Counted from the stretch's first letter, positions 10,007-21,270 are shown. The stretch: DNA of 64,000 nucleotides from Yersinia thracica (GCF_902170565.1 NZ_CABHXX010000132.1:1-64000); one strand, 5' to 3'. Translations and numbers: made by a program. The notes: a model not told the origin generated them from the letters alone.

Positions 10007-10695
10007 TCTGGCTTACCTTTGTCATTGCTATTATTGGCGGGAGGAGCACTTTTCTTGCGCCAAAGCACATATAAAGAACCAAATAAGCCAATCACCAAGA
10101 GTGCCAGAGGCAACAACATCAGGAAGAACATGACTTCATCTTCGTATTTCAGGAATACCGGTGTTTTGCCAAAAGCAAAGCCCATGGTGGTTAGGATAAG
10201 CACCCACAGCAACCCACTCATCCAGTTAAAGAATTGAAAGCGGGTATTGCTCAGGCCGGAAAGGCCCGCAATTGTTGGCAATAAGGTGCGCACGAATGCC
10301 AGGAAACGCCCGACCAATAGTGCGGATAAGCCATGGCGGTGGAACAGGTTATGTGCGCGCTGATGGTAATGGGCGGGTAGGTGGGATAGCCACCCTTGCA
10401 CCACTTTTGTATTCCCCAGCCATCGGCCCTGAATATAACTGACCCAGCAACCCAAGCTGGCTGCGGTGGTCAATACCACAATGGTCACCGGGAAACTCAT
10501 GGCCCCTTTTGCAATCAAGACGCCCACCAGAATCAGCAAGCTATCGCCCGGTAAAAAGGCGGCTGGAAGTAAGCCATTTTCCAGAAAAAGTATCACAAAT
10601 AGCAGGATGTAGATGGCCCAGACCAAAGATGGGTTCGCCAATGTCTCGTAGTCTTGTGCCCATAAAGCATGTAAAAGTTCTTTAATGATATCCAT
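10003..10695 (-). CDS. yqjA: DedA-family membrane protein YqjA
   Basis: A 230-residue DedA-family inner-membrane transporter. Family signatures are [20 protein letters not shown] near the N-terminus and the conserved arginine motif [21 protein letters not shown]. coli YqjA is a proton-dependent protein required with its paralogue YghB for division, alkaline tolerance and multidrug resistance; DedA proteins are implicated in polyprenyl-phosphate or lipid flipping. First gene of the yqjA-mzrA pair. The 194-bp gap upstream to the next gene shows no feature I can name. Confidence 0.93.
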   Translation of the reverse strand: MDIIKELLHALWAQDYETLANPSLVWAIYILLFVILFLENGLLPAAFLPGDSLLILVGVLIAKGAMSFPVTIVVLTTAASLGCWVSYIQGRWLGNTKVVQGWLSHLPAHYHQRAHNLFHRHGLSALLVGRFLAFVRTLLPTIAGLSGLSNTRFQFFNWMSGLLWVLILTTMGFAFGKTPVFLKYEDEVMFFLMLLPLALLVIGLFGSLYVLWRKKSAPPANNSNDKGKPE

Positions 10696-10889
10696 CTGGT
10701 ATTCCTAAAACGTCATTGTTTGTTGTATGCATCGTTATGGATATAAACACGATCATAAAAATATCTGATGGCTTTTCGTGTTTTAGCGATGGTTTTGATA
10801 AATGAACCAGAGCAAACCAATTCGCTGATATCTAAAGATAAATTGACTTCTTATTTTGATGCCCACGTATTACGACAACAGAGAAAGCA

Positions 10890-11384
10890 TCACGCCATAA
10901 GGTGGTAGGTAAGCATCCCGCTATATTGAATATTACTCTCTTTCCAGCCACCCACACGATTTTGCTGTGTCGATGCATAGAATATCCAATTGGAATAGTT
11001 CAGTAGGGGCAGTGATTGCCGCAGTTGTTTATAGATATCATCCGCCCGGCTAGTGCGAGATATAGCCAGATGTGTGCCATGCAAAATGTTATTGGCGAAT
11101 GAAGGATTAACAGAGCCGGTAAGTTTAGCCGCACCCAACCGATTTTTTATGGCGGTTTTTTTAGCGGGCATACCCATCAGACGCAATTGAGAGTAAAAGG
11201 CTTTCTTTTGCAGGTGCAGGTATGACGAAAATACATTTACGGATGAGGAGGTGCCGCTGACGGAGGGACAGTCAAGCGCGGGTAACACTATACCTGGTGA
11301 GGGATGCGTGGACGATAGCAGGCTGCCGGAAGCCGAACCGACCCAGCCAGCCACTGCAATAAACAGAGCAAACAACCAGCGCAT
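10890..11384 (-). CDS. secreted protein of unknown function
   Basis: I do not recognise a family. The 164-residue product begins with a clear Sec signal peptide (MRWLFALFIAVAGWVGSASG) and is otherwise soluble and basic, with AAKLTGSVNPSFANNILHG and a C-terminus rich in Ser, Asn and Tyr (LNYSNWIFYAST). The frame is open to 11525, but the upstream 47 codons look non-coding; GGGGAG lies about 12 bases before the ATG at 11384. It is between yqjA and exuR, where E. coli has no gene. It could be periplasmic or secreted; the only cysteine in the mature part is in LDCPSV. Confidence 0.6.
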   Translation of the reverse strand: MRWLFALFIAVAGWVGSASGSLLSSTHPSPGIVLPALDCPSVSGTSSSVNVFSSYLHLQKKAFYSQLRLMGMPAKKTAIKNRLGAAKLTGSVNPSFANNILHGTHLAISRTSRADDIYKQLRQSLPLLNYSNWIFYASTQQNRVGGWKESNIQYSGMLTYHLMA

Positions 11385-11681
11385 ATATTTGCGTTTCGCT
11401 CCCCAAGCATCCGAATAAAAAAGTGCTGTCACTTTAGCAAAATAGCGGGATATGAAACAGGGAAATATGGATGCTAATTGAGTGCGATTTAAGCAATAGT
11501 TAAAAAACAGGCCTAATACTGACATTTGCTGACAGAACTCGACATTTACTGACTACAATGCAGCAAGAAGAGTGCCCCTCGTACTTGAAGTTGGCAGTAT
11601 CTGTTCGTCGGCCCATCCTTGGGCATTGCCGCTATCAGCCATGGTCAAATCGACTTTTGGCGAACTTATCACTCTAATAAC

Positions 11682-12497
11682 TTATTTAAGTGATTCGCTT
11701 GCTTGCGGCTTATCTGTAACGCTCAAACCAAGCTCTTTGGGGATATCGAGATGAACAACCGGGTTTTCGGTGAATAAGTAGCGGTCTACATTAAACTCGA
11801 AATCATCCGTCGTGGCCCGGAACAGCATTTGTTTGGTATTTTCCAAATGTTGCCACATGGCGAGCTTACTGGCGTAAGGATCTTTGCGCATCAGGGCCTC
11901 GAGGATCCGGTCGTGATCTTCGCACCAACTCTCGATCGACTTATCATCAATATGCTCGTGCAGTTTGATCCAGTAAGGGTTATGTACCCGTTGGCTCCAC
12001 ATTTTTTCGACAATGGTTGCCATAGCGGTGTTCTGCGTCGCCAGCGCCACTTGCACATGGAATTTCAAATCCCATTGCGAGTCACGAAAACGATCTTCTT
12101 GCCGCGCATGTTTTTGGATCTCGATTAATTGCACGATATCCTGACGAGTCACTTGTGTGGCCGCAAATTCAGCAATGTTACTTTCGATCAATTGACGCGC
12201 CTGTAACAGCTCAAAAGGGCCTGCGGTGGCAAATTCAATACCCTGGTTCGGCATGACCAAGTGCTTTTGCTGATTCGACATCACATGGATGCCGGAGCCT
12301 TTGCGCACTTCTACATAGCCCTCCACTTCCAACATGATAATCGCTTCACGGACCACAGTTCGGCTGACATTCATTTCTTCGGAAATGTAGCGTTCTGCGG
12401 GCAATTTATCGCCCACCTGATAAACACCGGCTTCGATGCGCTGCTTTAACTCTGCGGCTAACTGCTGGTACAACCGTCTGGTTTCTGTGAATTCCAT
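11682..12497 (-). CDS. exuR: hexuronate-responsive GntR-family repressor ExuR
   Basis: A 271-residue FadR-subfamily GntR regulator. The winged helix is at residues 8-75 ([38 protein letters not shown]) and a helical FCD effector domain follows ([23 protein letters not shown] with metal-binding His/Asp). ExuR represses hexuronate catabolism genes and is released by galacturonate or glucuronate. Its targets exuT and uxaCBA are adjacent. Length and sequence match E. coli ExuR. Co-directional with exuT but separated by about 240 bp with a strong exuT terminator, so it has its own promoter. Confidence 0.95.
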   Translation of the reverse strand: MEFTETRRLYQQLAAELKQRIEAGVYQVGDKLPAERYISEEMNVSRTVVREAIIMLEVEGYVEVRKGSGIHVMSNQQKHLVMPNQGIEFATAGPFELLQARQLIESNIAEFAATQVTRQDIVQLIEIQKHARQEDRFRDSQWDLKFHVQVALATQNTAMATIVEKMWSQRVHNPYWIKLHEHIDDKSIESWCEDHDRILEALMRKDPYASKLAMWQHLENTKQMLFRATTDDFEFNVDRYLFTENPVVHLDIPKELGLSVTDKPQASESLK

Positions 12498-12683
12498 GAT
12501 TAAGGCTCTTGGGATCTAGGATCAATTGAGGCAGCAAATTTTGCGGCTCATTTTGTCTGGAAGGCATGATATCCCGTAGGAGATACAATTGGACTTGTTA
12601 TACCACTTATCCCTATTGGGTTCTAGTTATTGCTATCACAGTTATGATGGAAAATGTGCAGAAAAGGAGGGCGGGTCGGGGAG

Positions 12684-12710
12684 AAAAAGCCCGGCAAATA
12701 TCGCCGGGCT
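12684..12710 (-). terminator. intrinsic terminator of exuT
   Basis: On the minus strand AGCCCGGC and GCCGGGCT form an 8-bp G+C-rich stem (about 12688-12710) followed by TTTTTC. It lies 29 bp after the exuT stop and separates exuT from exuR. Confidence 0.9.
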
Positions 12711-12738
12711 GGTGGTGTCTGGAGCTTAAAATCTTGGA

Positions 12739-14043
12739 TTAGTTCTGTCCGGCTGGCGTTTGTTGTACCGGATCGATAGCGGGTTCGACAGCCGAGCGGT
12801 TTTGCAGCACCGTCCAGATAACCACGACTGCCAACACGTCAAATACGGCGAGTGCGGCAAACAGTGGGCTGAAGCCCATAGTATCAGCCAAAGCACCCAC
12901 CACCAGGGCAAACATGGTACTGGCAGTCCAGGCTGCCATCCCCGTCAAGCCGTTGGCGGTGGCCACTTCGTTACGCCCGAAGACATCCGAAGATAGCGTA
13001 ATCAGCGCGCCAGACAGTGATTGGTGAGCAAATCCCCCGACACACAGCAGGGCGATAGCCGCGTAAGGGCTGGTGAACAGGCCAATCATCCCCGGCCCAA
13101 TCATTAACAAACCGCCCATTGTGACCACTAACTTACGGGAAACAATCAGGTTAACTTTGAGGTATTTCTGGAACAATGGGGGCAGATAGCCCCCCAGAAT
13201 GCAGCCCAGGTCGGCAAACAGCATTGGCATCCAGGCAAACATGGCGATTTCTTTCAAGTTAAAGCCGTAAGCTTTAAACATGAACAGTGGGATCCACGCG
13301 TTGAATGTGCCCCAAGCGGGTTCTGCCAAGAAACGTGGGATTGCAATCCCCCAGAACTGGCGATTACGGATAATCTGCATTGCAGACATCTTTTTGGAGT
13401 TAGCAGTAGAGTGCTGCGCTTCTTGGCCACTCAAGATGTACTCACGCTCTTCATCAGACAGTTTTTTCTGATCTTTCGGGTGTTTGTACAGGATTAACCA
13501 AGCAATGGCCCAAATCAGGCTAAGCACACCGGTAATGATAAATGCCATCTGCCAGCTGTGCATCACGATAGCCCACACCACTAATGGTGGTGCAATCATG
13601 CCGCCGATAGAAGAACCTACGTTGAAGTAACCCACGGCAATGGAACGTTCTTTTGCGGGGAACCACTCACTGGTTGCTTTCAAACCCGCAGGGATCATCG
13701 CGGCTTCTGCTGCACCCACAGCACCACGAGCGATCGCTAAACCACCCCAGCTGCTGGCTAATGCGGTACTCATACAGAATATGGCCCACATGACGGCAAA
13801 CATGGCATAACCGACTTTCGTCCCCATCACATCCAGAATATAACCGGCAACCGGCTGCATCAGGGTGTAAGCGGCTGAATAAGCGGCGATAATATAAGAA
13901 TATTGCTGTGTCGTGATATGTAACTGCTCTTGCAACGTTGGTGCGGCAACGGCAATAGCGTTACGTGTTAGGTAACCTAATATAGTGCCAACGGTAACCA
14001 AAGCGATCATGTACCAGCGTAAGCCTTTAATTTTACGCATCAT
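12739..14043 (-). CDS. exuT: hexuronate transporter ExuT (MFS)
   Basis: A 434-residue major facilitator of the anion:cation symporter family that imports galacturonate and glucuronate with protons. Twelve membrane segments are evident; family marks include GTILGYLTRNAIAVAAPTLQ at segment 1 and GAVGAAEAAMIPAGLKATSE with FPAKERSIAVGYFNVGSSIG around segments 4-5. GGGAGAAAG precedes the start; a second Met follows at once. Divergent from uxaCBA across a 543-bp control region, so uptake and catabolism are probably co-regulated by ExuR. Confidence 0.95.
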   Translation of the reverse strand: MMRKIKGLRWYMIALVTVGTILGYLTRNAIAVAAPTLQEQLHITTQQYSYIIAAYSAAYTLMQPVAGYILDVMGTKVGYAMFAVMWAIFCMSTALASSWGGLAIARGAVGAAEAAMIPAGLKATSEWFPAKERSIAVGYFNVGSSIGGMIAPPLVVWAIVMHSWQMAFIITGVLSLIWAIAWLILYKHPKDQKKLSDEEREYILSGQEAQHSTANSKKMSAMQIIRNRQFWGIAIPRFLAEPAWGTFNAWIPLFMFKAYGFNLKEIAMFAWMPMLFADLGCILGGYLPPLFQKYLKVNLIVSRKLVVTMGGLLMIGPGMIGLFTSPYAAIALLCVGGFAHQSLSGALITLSSDVFGRNEVATANGLTGMAAWTASTMFALVVGALADTMGFSPLFAALAVFDVLAVVVIWTVLQNRSAVEPAIDPVQQTPAGQN

Positions 14044-14586
14044 TTGTAACTTTCTCCCAGTATTAGATTACTGCCATGAAACGCCGCCTGTCGTGACGTT
14101 TCATGGCGCAATGTGGCCCAATCCGACATTGCAGTGCATGCGGTGGTGCCTGGTCTTTCTTATTCATGAGTTGAGGCTGGCGTGCTGGCGGTCGCTTCAA
14201 CTATTTTAGGTTTCCCTTCCTATTCGAGGCCGCAGTGCTGGTACGGCGCTCATTTTTTGTATACCTATACCCATTTGAGTCAAATCAATGCATTTACTTG
14301 AACATGGCTAATGAGATGACTGATGGCGACGCAACAATAACTTGTCATACAGATTTAAAAGTTGAGTGATATCACAAAAACCACTTTTCAATTAGGGAAT
14401 AATAGAACCCAGCAGACTTAGTGCCGAAAGGGACTAAATAGACTATAAATGTTGAGTATTTGTTCTTTTTGTTAGGTTTTTGCGATCTTTATCTATAAAA
14501 AATGCTGGACGATAGATGAAATTGGTGTGATAACTTCGCGATAACAGAAAGCAGAACTCTAAGATGTTTCAAGTGAGGAACCTAAT
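14044..14586. promoter_or_regulatory. divergent exuT / uxaC control region
   Basis: A 543-bp non-coding region between divergent exuT and uxaC. Two weak matches to the ExuR/UxuR palindrome (type AAATTGGTATACCAATTT) are visible: AAATTGGTGTGATAACTT at 14519-14536, about 50 bp before uxaC, and TTTGTATACC at 14256-14265. The position suits repression, but neither is a full palindrome. The stretch 14370-14520 is AT-rich and probably holds the uxaC promoter. Confidence 0.45.
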
Positions 14587-15996
14587 ATGTCGCAGTTTTT
14601 GACCGAAGACTTTTTGCTCGACACTGAATTTGCCCGCCGTCTGTATCATGACTACGCAAAAGATCAGCCGATATATGATTATCACTGTCATTTACCCCCA
14701 GAACAGATCGCAGAAAACACCCGCTTTAAGAATATGTATGACATCTGGTTGAAAGGTGACCACTACAAATGGCGAGCTATGCGCACTAATGGTGTCGCGG
14801 AGCGTTTCTGTACCGGTGATGCCAGCGACCGTGAGAAGTTTGATGCTTGGGCTGCAACGGTTCCTCATACTATTGGTAACCCTTTGTATCACTGGACGCA
14901 TCTTGAATTACGCCGTCCATTTGGTATTACAGGTAAGTTATTGTCCCCTGCTACATCAGACGAAATCTGGCAGCGCGGTAACGAATTACTGGCTCAGGAC
15001 AGCTTCTCTGCACGCGGTATCATGCAACAGATGAATGTTAAAATGGTCGGTACTACTGATGACCCGATTGATGACTTGCGCCACCATAAAGCTATTGCGG
15101 CTGACGGCAGCTTCAATATCAAAGTGTTACCAAGCTGGCGTCCAGACAAAGCTTTCAATATTGAAGCCGCAGGTTTCAACGATTATATGCAACGCCTGGA
15201 AGCTGTCGCTGACACTTCGATTAACCGCTTTGCCGATTTGTGTTCCGCGCTGAACAAACGTATGGATCATTTTGCCGCCCACGGTTGTAAAGTTTCTGAC
15301 CACGCGCTGGATGTGGTGGTTTACGGTGAAGCCGATGAAGCGACTTTAGACGGCATTCTCGCCCGTCGTTTGGCCGGTAATCAGCCAGGCACCGAAGAAA
15401 TTGCTCAGTTTAAAACCGCGGTCTTATTATTCCTGTCTGGCGAGTATCATCGTCGTGAATGGGTGCAGCAGTATCACATCGGCGCATTGCGTAATAACAA
15501 CAGCCGCATGTTCAATCTGGTCGGGCCGGATATCGGCTTTGACTCCATCAATGACCAACCCTTAGCGCAGCCTTTATCTCGCTTATTGGATGCACAGGGC
15601 CTGCGTAATACGCTGCCAAAAACCATCCTTTACTGCTTGAATCCACGGGATAACGAAGTGATCGGCACCATGGTAGGCAACTTCCAGGGCGAGGGTACTG
15701 CCGGGAAAATGCAGTTTGGTTCTGGCTGGTGGTTCAATGACCAAAAAGATGGCATGCAACGCCAAATGACCCAATTGGCCCAGCTTGGTTTGTTAAGCCG
15801 CTTTGTTGGGATGCTAACTGATAGCCGCAGCTTCCTGTCTTATACCCGCCATGAATACTTCCGTCGCATTCTGTGCCAGATGATTGGGCGCTGGGTCGAA
15901 GAGGGTGAGGCTCCGGCAGATATTGAGCTGCTGGGTTCCATGGTGAAAAACATCTGCTTTGATAACGCCAGGCAATATTTCGCCATCGAGCTGTAA
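14587..15996 (+). CDS. uxaC: uronate isomerase UxaC
   Basis: A 469-residue uronate isomerase (amidohydrolase superfamily TIM barrel) converting glucuronate to fructuronate and galacturonate to tagaturonate in the cytosol. The metal site HxH is seen in [16 protein letters not shown], and the C-terminal [20 protein letters not shown] is diagnostic. AAGTGAGGAA precedes the ATG. First gene of uxaC-uxaB-uxaA; in E. coli uxaB is elsewhere, so here the whole galacturonate route to 2-keto-3-deoxygluconate is one operon. Confidence 0.96.
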   Translation: MSQFLTEDFLLDTEFARRLYHDYAKDQPIYDYHCHLPPEQIAENTRFKNMYDIWLKGDHYKWRAMRTNGVAERFCTGDASDREKFDAWAATVPHTIGNPLYHWTHLELRRPFGITGKLLSPATSDEIWQRGNELLAQDSFSARGIMQQMNVKMVGTTDDPIDDLRHHKAIAADGSFNIKVLPSWRPDKAFNIEAAGFNDYMQRLEAVADTSINRFADLCSALNKRMDHFAAHGCKVSDHALDVVVYGEADEATLDGILARRLAGNQPGTEEIAQFKTAVLLFLSGEYHRREWVQQYHIGALRNNNSRMFNLVGPDIGFDSINDQPLAQPLSRLLDAQGLRNTLPKTILYCLNPRDNEVIGTMVGNFQGEGTAGKMQFGSGWWFNDQKDGMQRQMTQLAQLGLLSRFVGMLTDSRSFLSYTRHEYFRRILCQMIGRWVEEGEAPADIELLGSMVKNICFDNARQYFAIEL

Positions 15997-16083
15997 TCAC
16001 CAAACTGTTTTAGTGATGAATATCCGATAACAATCACGGGGCTGAATGCCTGCCCCGTTGTATGCCCTATGAGGTGAATCCTG

Positions 16084-17535
16084 ATGCAAACTTTGAACCG
16101 TCGTGACTTTCCTGGCCGTAGCCACCCTGACAAAATCATTCAATTCGGTGAAGGTAACTTCCTGCGAGCCTTTGTTGACTGGCAGATTGATTTACTGAAT
16201 GAGCACACCGATCTGAATGCCGGGATCGTGGTGATCCGCCCGATCGACACCGATTTTCCTCCTTCACTCAGCACGCAGGATGGTTTGTACACTGCGGTGA
16301 TCCGCGGTCTGAACGAGCAAGGCGAAACGGTGCGTGAATCCCGTCTGATCCGCTCGGTTAACCGCGAAATCAATATTTATCGTCAGTTTGATGAATATCT
16401 GGCGCTAGCCCGTGACCCTAATATCCGCTTTATGTTTTCGAATACCACTGAAGCCGGCATTGCCTGGAACGAAGCGGATCAATTCAGCGATGCGCCGCCA
16501 AGCTCTTTCCCCGCGAAATTGACGCGTTTGTTATTCGAACGTTTTGAGCATTTTGCGGGTGCAGCGGATAAAGGCTGGGTGCTACTGCCTTGCGAACTGA
16601 TTGATTATAATGGTGAAGCTCTACGTGAGTTGGTGCTGCGCTATGCCAGCCATTGGCAATTACCAGCAGCATTTACTCAATGGTTGACGGAAAACAACAC
16701 TTTCTGCTCAACATTGGTTGACCGCATTGTGACCGGTTATCCGCGCGATGAAGTGGCTGCACTGCAAGCAGAACTGAACTATCAGGACAGCTTCCTGGAC
16801 ACGGCTGAATACTTCTATCTGTTTGTTATCCAAGGGCCAAAAGAACTGGCGCAGGAACTTCGCCTTGATAAATTAGATCTGAATGTTCTTATCGTTGATG
16901 ACATCAAGCCCTATAAAGAACGCAAAGTGGCGATTCTGAACGGCGCGCACACTGCACTGGTGCCGGTCGCTTATCTGTCTGGGTTGGATACTGTCGGCCA
17001 AACCATGGATGACGCGCAAATCAGCCATTTTGTCGAAAAAACGATGACTGAAGAGATTGTTCCAGTACTGGATTTACCGAAAGATGAGTTGCTGTCATTC
17101 TCTCAGGCGGTACTGAGCCGCTTCCGCAACCCGTTCATTCAGCATCAATTATTGTCTATTGCCTTGAATGGCATGACAAAATTCCGTACCCGTATTTTGC
17201 CTCAATTGCTGACTTATCAACAACAGCAAGGCAAATTGCCGCCGCGCCTGACCTTTGCTCTGGCCGCTTTGATCGCCTTTTACCGTGGTGAACGCGATGG
17301 TCAAACTTATCCACTACAGGATGATGCTCACTGGCTGGAACGTTATTCCACCCTGTGGAATGGGGTCAAAAACGGCGATATCGCGCTGGCAGAGTTAGTT
17401 AACGGCGTGTTGTCTGATGCTACCCACTGGGGTCAGGATCTGACGGCTGTCCCACAGCTGGCAAAGCAGGTGACAGAACAACTGCAAACCATTATTGACA
17501 GTGGTATGAGAGTTGCTGTCACGGCTTATATCTAA
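16084..17535 (+). CDS. uxaB: tagaturonate reductase (altronate oxidoreductase) UxaB
   Basis: A 483-residue member of the mannitol dehydrogenase family that reduces D-tagaturonate to D-altronate with NADH. The N-terminal [19 protein letters not shown] is the cofactor fold and the C-terminal domain carries the catalytic lysine motif [29 protein letters not shown] precedes the ATG. It is 87 bp after uxaC and 10 bp before uxaA. The gap to uxaC contains a small hairpin (ACGGGGC/GCCCCGT), possibly for mRNA processing. Confidence 0.96.
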   Translation: MQTLNRRDFPGRSHPDKIIQFGEGNFLRAFVDWQIDLLNEHTDLNAGIVVIRPIDTDFPPSLSTQDGLYTAVIRGLNEQGETVRESRLIRSVNREINIYRQFDEYLALARDPNIRFMFSNTTEAGIAWNEADQFSDAPPSSFPAKLTRLLFERFEHFAGAADKGWVLLPCELIDYNGEALRELVLRYASHWQLPAAFTQWLTENNTFCSTLVDRIVTGYPRDEVAALQAELNYQDSFLDTAEYFYLFVIQGPKELAQELRLDKLDLNVLIVDDIKPYKERKVAILNGAHTALVPVAYLSGLDTVGQTMDDAQISHFVEKTMTEEIVPVLDLPKDELLSFSQAVLSRFRNPFIQHQLLSIALNGMTKFRTRILPQLLTYQQQQGKLPPRLTFALAALIAFYRGERDGQTYPLQDDAHWLERYSTLWNGVKNGDIALAELVNGVLSDATHWGQDLTAVPQLAKQVTEQLQTIIDSGMRVAVTAYI

Positions 17536-17545
17536 GGGTCTAATT

Positions 17546-19036
17546 ATGCAAAGTATTATAAAAATTCACCCGCTAGATAATGTCGCCGTCGCACTGCAAG
17601 ATTTAGCCACTGATGAGGTTCTCGAAATCGGAGAATTCAGTGTTAAGTTGGCTCAACCAGTCGCTCGTGGGCATAAATTTGCCCTGACAGCCATCGAGCC
17701 GGGACAAATGATCGTTAAGTATGGTTTGCCGATCGGCCATGCATTAATGCTGATCCAACCGGGCGAACATATTCATTCGCAAAATGCCAAAACCAACCTC
17801 AGTGATCTGGACGAGTATCAATATCAGCCAGAATTCAGTGAGTTACCACCACAAATGGCGGATCGCGAAGTACAAATCTATCGCCGGGATAATGGCGATG
17901 TGGGTGTGCGTAACGAACTGTGGATCATCCCAACTGTGGGTTGCGTGAATGGGATTGCCCGCCAGATCCAGCAACGCTTCTTGAAAGAAACACAAGATGC
18001 GGAAGGTATTGATGGCGTCTATCTGTTCAGCCACCCATTTGGCTGTTCACAGCTGGGTCAGGATCACGAAAACACCCGCACTATGCTGCAAAATATGGTG
18101 CGCCACCCCAATGCTGGCGCAGTGCTGGTGATTGGTTTGGGCTGTGAAAACAATCAGGTAGACGTTTTCCAGACCACGCTGGGGCCGGTTGATGAAGAAC
18201 GCGTGCGCTTTATGGTTTGTCAGCAGCAGGATGATGAAGTTGAAGCCGGTCTGGAGCATTTGCATGCTTTGTATCAGGTGATGCGCCATGACCAACGGGT
18301 GCCGGGTCAGTTGAGTGAGCTGAAATTTGGTCTGGAATGTGGCGGTTCTGATGGCTTATCAGGCATTACCGCTAACCCATTACTGGGCCGCTTTTCTGAC
18401 TATGTGATTGCCAATGGCGGGACATCCGTCCTGACAGAAGTGCCGGAAATGTTTGGGGCAGAGCGGATTTTGATGAGCCGTTGCCGTGATGAAGCAACAT
18501 TTGAAAAGACCGTTAGCATGGTCAATGACTTCAAACAGTACTTTATCGCGCATAACCAGCCGATTTATGAAAACCCATCCCCGGGCAATAAAGCGGGCGG
18601 CATCACCACGCTGGAAGAGAAATCACTGGGTTGCACCCAAAAAGCCGGCCAGAGCAAAGTGGTCGATGTGCTGAAATATGGTGAGCGCCTACAGCGCCCA
18701 GGGCTGAATTTACTCAGCGCCCCGGGTAATGATGCCGTCGCCACCAGTGCATTAGCGGGCGCAGGTTGCCATATGGTGTTATTCAGTACCGGCCGTGGCA
18801 CACCTTACGGCGGTTTTGTGCCGACAGTTAAGCTGGCAACTAACAGTGAACTGGCCGCCAAAAAGCCCCATTGGATTGATTTCGATGCCGGTAAACTGAT
18901 TCACGGCACGCCAATGGATACATTATTGACAGAGTTTATTGATTTGATAGTCGCCATTGCCAATGGTCAACCAGCACGCAATGAAGTCAATGATTTCCGC
19001 GAACTGGCAATCTTTAAAAGTGGCGTCACCTTGTAA
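17546..19036 (+). CDS. uxaA: altronate dehydratase UxaA
   Basis: A 496-residue Fe2+-dependent dehydratase converting D-altronate to 2-keto-3-deoxy-D-gluconate. An N-terminal SAF domain (VARGHKFALTAIEPGQMIVK) is followed by the UxaA catalytic domain with conserved cysteines (FSHPFGCSQLGQDHEN, VIGLGCENNQVDVF, FGLECGGSDGLSGITANP). Start at 17546 follows AAGGGTCTAATT, 10 bp after uxaB; the frame to 17513 overlaps uxaB. Last gene of the operon. Confidence 0.96.
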   Translation: MQSIIKIHPLDNVAVALQDLATDEVLEIGEFSVKLAQPVARGHKFALTAIEPGQMIVKYGLPIGHALMLIQPGEHIHSQNAKTNLSDLDEYQYQPEFSELPPQMADREVQIYRRDNGDVGVRNELWIIPTVGCVNGIARQIQQRFLKETQDAEGIDGVYLFSHPFGCSQLGQDHENTRTMLQNMVRHPNAGAVLVIGLGCENNQVDVFQTTLGPVDEERVRFMVCQQQDDEVEAGLEHLHALYQVMRHDQRVPGQLSELKFGLECGGSDGLSGITANPLLGRFSDYVIANGGTSVLTEVPEMFGAERILMSRCRDEATFEKTVSMVNDFKQYFIAHNQPIYENPSPGNKAGGITTLEEKSLGCTQKAGQSKVVDVLKYGERLQRPGLNLLSAPGNDAVATSALAGAGCHMVLFSTGRGTPYGGFVPTVKLATNSELAAKKPHWIDFDAGKLIHGTPMDTLLTEFIDLIVAIANGQPARNEVNDFRELAIFKSGVTL

Positions 19037-19060
19037 AAGCTATATATTTTGATTAATATG

Positions 19061-19096
19061 AAACGGTGTTTTATTATTTTTAATGAAATGCCGTTT
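19061..19096 (+). terminator. possible terminator hairpin after uxaA
   Basis: AAACGG (19061-19066) and CCGTTT (19091-19096) close a long AT-rich stem with several G-U pairs, 25 bp after the uxaA stop. No clear U-run follows, so its role is uncertain. Confidence 0.35.
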
Positions 19097-19139
19097 GCTT
19101 ATTAATTGGTACGGTCACCGTACACCAGGACACTCCCCC

Positions 19140-19694
19140 ATGACTTTCTATTGGTTTGCTCAAGCCGTTGGCGTGCTGGCATTTTTTGTCGGTATCACCA
19201 TGTTCTTCAATCGTGATGAACGGCGTTTTAGACTGCAACTTTCCGCCTACAGTGCCATTATTGGCTGCCATTTCTTCCTGATGGGGGCCAGTGCTGCCGG
19301 CAGTAGCGCCATGCTGAATGCGCTGCGAAATCTGGTCGCGGCTAAAACCCGCAGCAATATTGCCATGTTAGTGTTTATCAGTCTGACATTAGCTTTTGGT
19401 ATCTGGCGTATGCAGCATGCGGTCGAGATATTGCCGATTTTCGGCACCGTTATCAGCACTTGGGCGATATTTCGCACTACTGGCCTGACAACTCGCTGTG
19501 TGATGTGGGTATCCACCGTATGCTGGGTTATCCACAATGTTTGGTTGGGATCTATTGGCGGTTCATTGATTGAAGGCAGTTTCTTGCTACTTAACGGCTT
19601 TAATATCATTCGTTTCTATCGTCTGCAACAGCAAGGGATAGACCCTTTTCTGGTAGAGAAGAAAGTGGCAAAAGAAGAAACGGGAGCCAGATAG
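19140..19694 (+). CDS. ygjV: inner membrane protein YgjV
   Basis: A 184-residue polytopic membrane protein of the YgjV family, similar along its length to the E. coli protein (FFNRDERRF, YSAIIGCHFFLMG, GLTTRCVMWVSTVCWVIHN, IEGSFLLLNGFNIIRF). About five or six membrane segments. Start at 19140 has CAGGACAC upstream and matches the E. coli N-terminus; the 19 codons before it look non-coding. Function unknown. It lies between uxaA and sstT as in E. coli. Confidence 0.9.
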   Translation: MTFYWFAQAVGVLAFFVGITMFFNRDERRFRLQLSAYSAIIGCHFFLMGASAAGSSAMLNALRNLVAAKTRSNIAMLVFISLTLAFGIWRMQHAVEILPIFGTVISTWAIFRTTGLTTRCVMWVSTVCWVIHNVWLGSIGGSLIEGSFLLLNGFNIIRFYRLQQQGIDPFLVEKKVAKEETGAR

Positions 19695-19700
19695 CTCCCG
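19681..19700. terminator. bidirectional terminator between ygjV and sstT
   Basis: CGGGAGC and GCTCCCG form a 7-bp stem with a 6-base loop. It overlaps the last codons of ygjV. On + it is followed by CTATTTTA, on - by TTTCTTCTTTT, so it can end both convergent genes. Confidence 0.7.
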
Positions 19701-19720
19701 CTATTTTATCAGGTTACAAT

Positions 19721-20977
19721 TTAAACGCTTTTACGGTTTGCCAGCGGATCAGGATCCGCCAGTCTGGCATCGTCGGCTTGACATGCTGCGGCGGTAAACA
19801 GGACGTCAGTTGAGGAGTTCAGCGCGGTTTCAGCTGAATCCTGCAATACGCCAATGATGAAACCAACCGCGACCACTTGCATGGCGATTTCATTTGGAAT
19901 GCCAAACATGCCGCATGCCAGCGGGATCAACAGCAGCGAGCCGCCCGCCACACCCGATGCGCCACAGGCACAGACCGCAGCAACCACACTTAACAGCAGA
20001 GCAGTGGGTAAATCAACGGGAATACCTAAGGTATGAACTGCCGCCAATGTCAGCACGGTGATGGTGATCGCCGCACCTGCCATATTGATGGTAGCGCCCA
20101 ATGGAATGGATACCGAATAGGTATCTTCATTCAAATTCATCTTTTTGCACATTTCCATATTCACGGGAATGTTCGCGGCTGAACTGCGGGTAAAGAAAGC
20201 GGTAACGCCACTTTCGCGCAAGCAGGCAAACACCAATGGATAAGGATTGCGGCGGATTTTCCAGTAAACAATCAGTGGGTTGACCACCAATGCGACCAGT
20301 AACATACAGCCAATCAACACCACCAACAGTTGTGCGTAGCCCAGTAACACGCCAAAGCCGGTTTCTGCCATGGTGGAGGAAACCAGACCAAAGATACCCA
20401 GCGGTGCAAAGCGAATAACCACCCGTACCACTTTGGTTACCGCGTCAGACATATCATTAATCAATGCTTTGGTGGTATCAGCGGCATGACGCAAAGCAAT
20501 ACCTAAGCCCACAGCCCAAGCCAGAATGCCGATATAATTGGCATTAAGCAGCGCATGGATTGGGTTAGCAATGATGCTGCTCAACAAGCCTTTCAACACT
20601 TCGGTAATCCCACTCGGTGGGGTGATATCCGCAGTATGAGTGGCCAGGATCAGGGTTGAGGGGAAAATAAAACTCACCACCACGGCAATCAGTGCGGCAG
20701 AGAATGTACCCAATAGATACAAAAACAGAATAGGGCGGATACTGGTTTTTTGGCCTTGCTTATGATTAGCAATTGAGGCCATGACCAGCATCAAAACCAG
20801 AACTGGGGCGACCGCTTTTAATGCACCCACAAACAAAGTCCCCAGCAAACCCACAGCCAGTGCGGCTTGAGTGGAGACTAGCGCTAAAATAATCCCGGCA
20901 ATCAAGCCGACCAAAATCTGTTTAACCAAACTGCCGCGGATAATAAATCCGATAAAGCCAGACTGTGTCTTTTCCAT
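19721..20977 (-). CDS. sstT: Na+/serine-threonine symporter SstT
   Basis: A 418-residue DAACS-family (glutamate-transporter fold) sodium symporter for serine and threonine. Diagnostic stretches are [20 protein letters not shown] (HP1), [20 protein letters not shown] (TM7) and [20 protein letters not shown] (HP2). Start at 20977 has GGAAGAGG upstream; the frame to 21037 lacks one. The 318-bp gap to alx (20978-21295) holds the alx terminator and otherwise AT-rich sequence, presumably the sstT promoter. Confidence 0.95.
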   Translation of the reverse strand: MEKTQSGFIGFIIRGSLVKQILVGLIAGIILALVSTQAALAVGLLGTLFVGALKAVAPVLVLMLVMASIANHKQGQKTSIRPILFLYLLGTFSAALIAVVVSFIFPSTLILATHTADITPPSGITEVLKGLLSSIIANPIHALLNANYIGILAWAVGLGIALRHAADTTKALINDMSDAVTKVVRVVIRFAPLGIFGLVSSTMAETGFGVLLGYAQLLVVLIGCMLLVALVVNPLIVYWKIRRNPYPLVFACLRESGVTAFFTRSSAANIPVNMEMCKKMNLNEDTYSVSIPLGATINMAGAAITITVLTLAAVHTLGIPVDLPTALLLSVVAAVCACGASGVAGGSLLLIPLACGMFGIPNEIAMQVVAVGFIIGVLQDSAETALNSSTDVLFTAAACQADDARLADPDPLANRKSV

Positions 20978-21243
20978 AGTTTCCAGTGATACCTCTTCCC
21001 AAGTTAAACTTGTTTTATTTTTTTGCCTATTTAACACTCAGCCGGAACGGGGCTTAGTGTTAAGTTTGCACACCTGTAACTTAGTATTATTTGTAACTGG
21101 GTGTGTTTGCTTTGACAGTATAAGGGAATCTATTGAGCAGGAAAGAAACAATCAGCAAAATCCAATGTGGATCAAATTTGCATAACATTTTGTTTACATT
21201 TGTGTGATGGCAATAACATTTGGCTGTTGACGAAATAAGCGAG

Positions 21244-21270
21244 ATAAATACGGGGCCATGACTGCCCCGT
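21244..21270 (-). terminator. terminator of alx
   Basis: On the minus strand ACGGGGC and GCCCCGT (21250-21270) form a 7-bp stem followed by ATTTAT. It lies 26 bp after the alx stop. The U-run is short. Confidence 0.65.

Noticed and set aside
14370-14400. CRP-like GTGATATCAC upstream of uxaC
   Set aside because: The two half-sites are only 2 bp apart, not 6, so it is not a CRP site.
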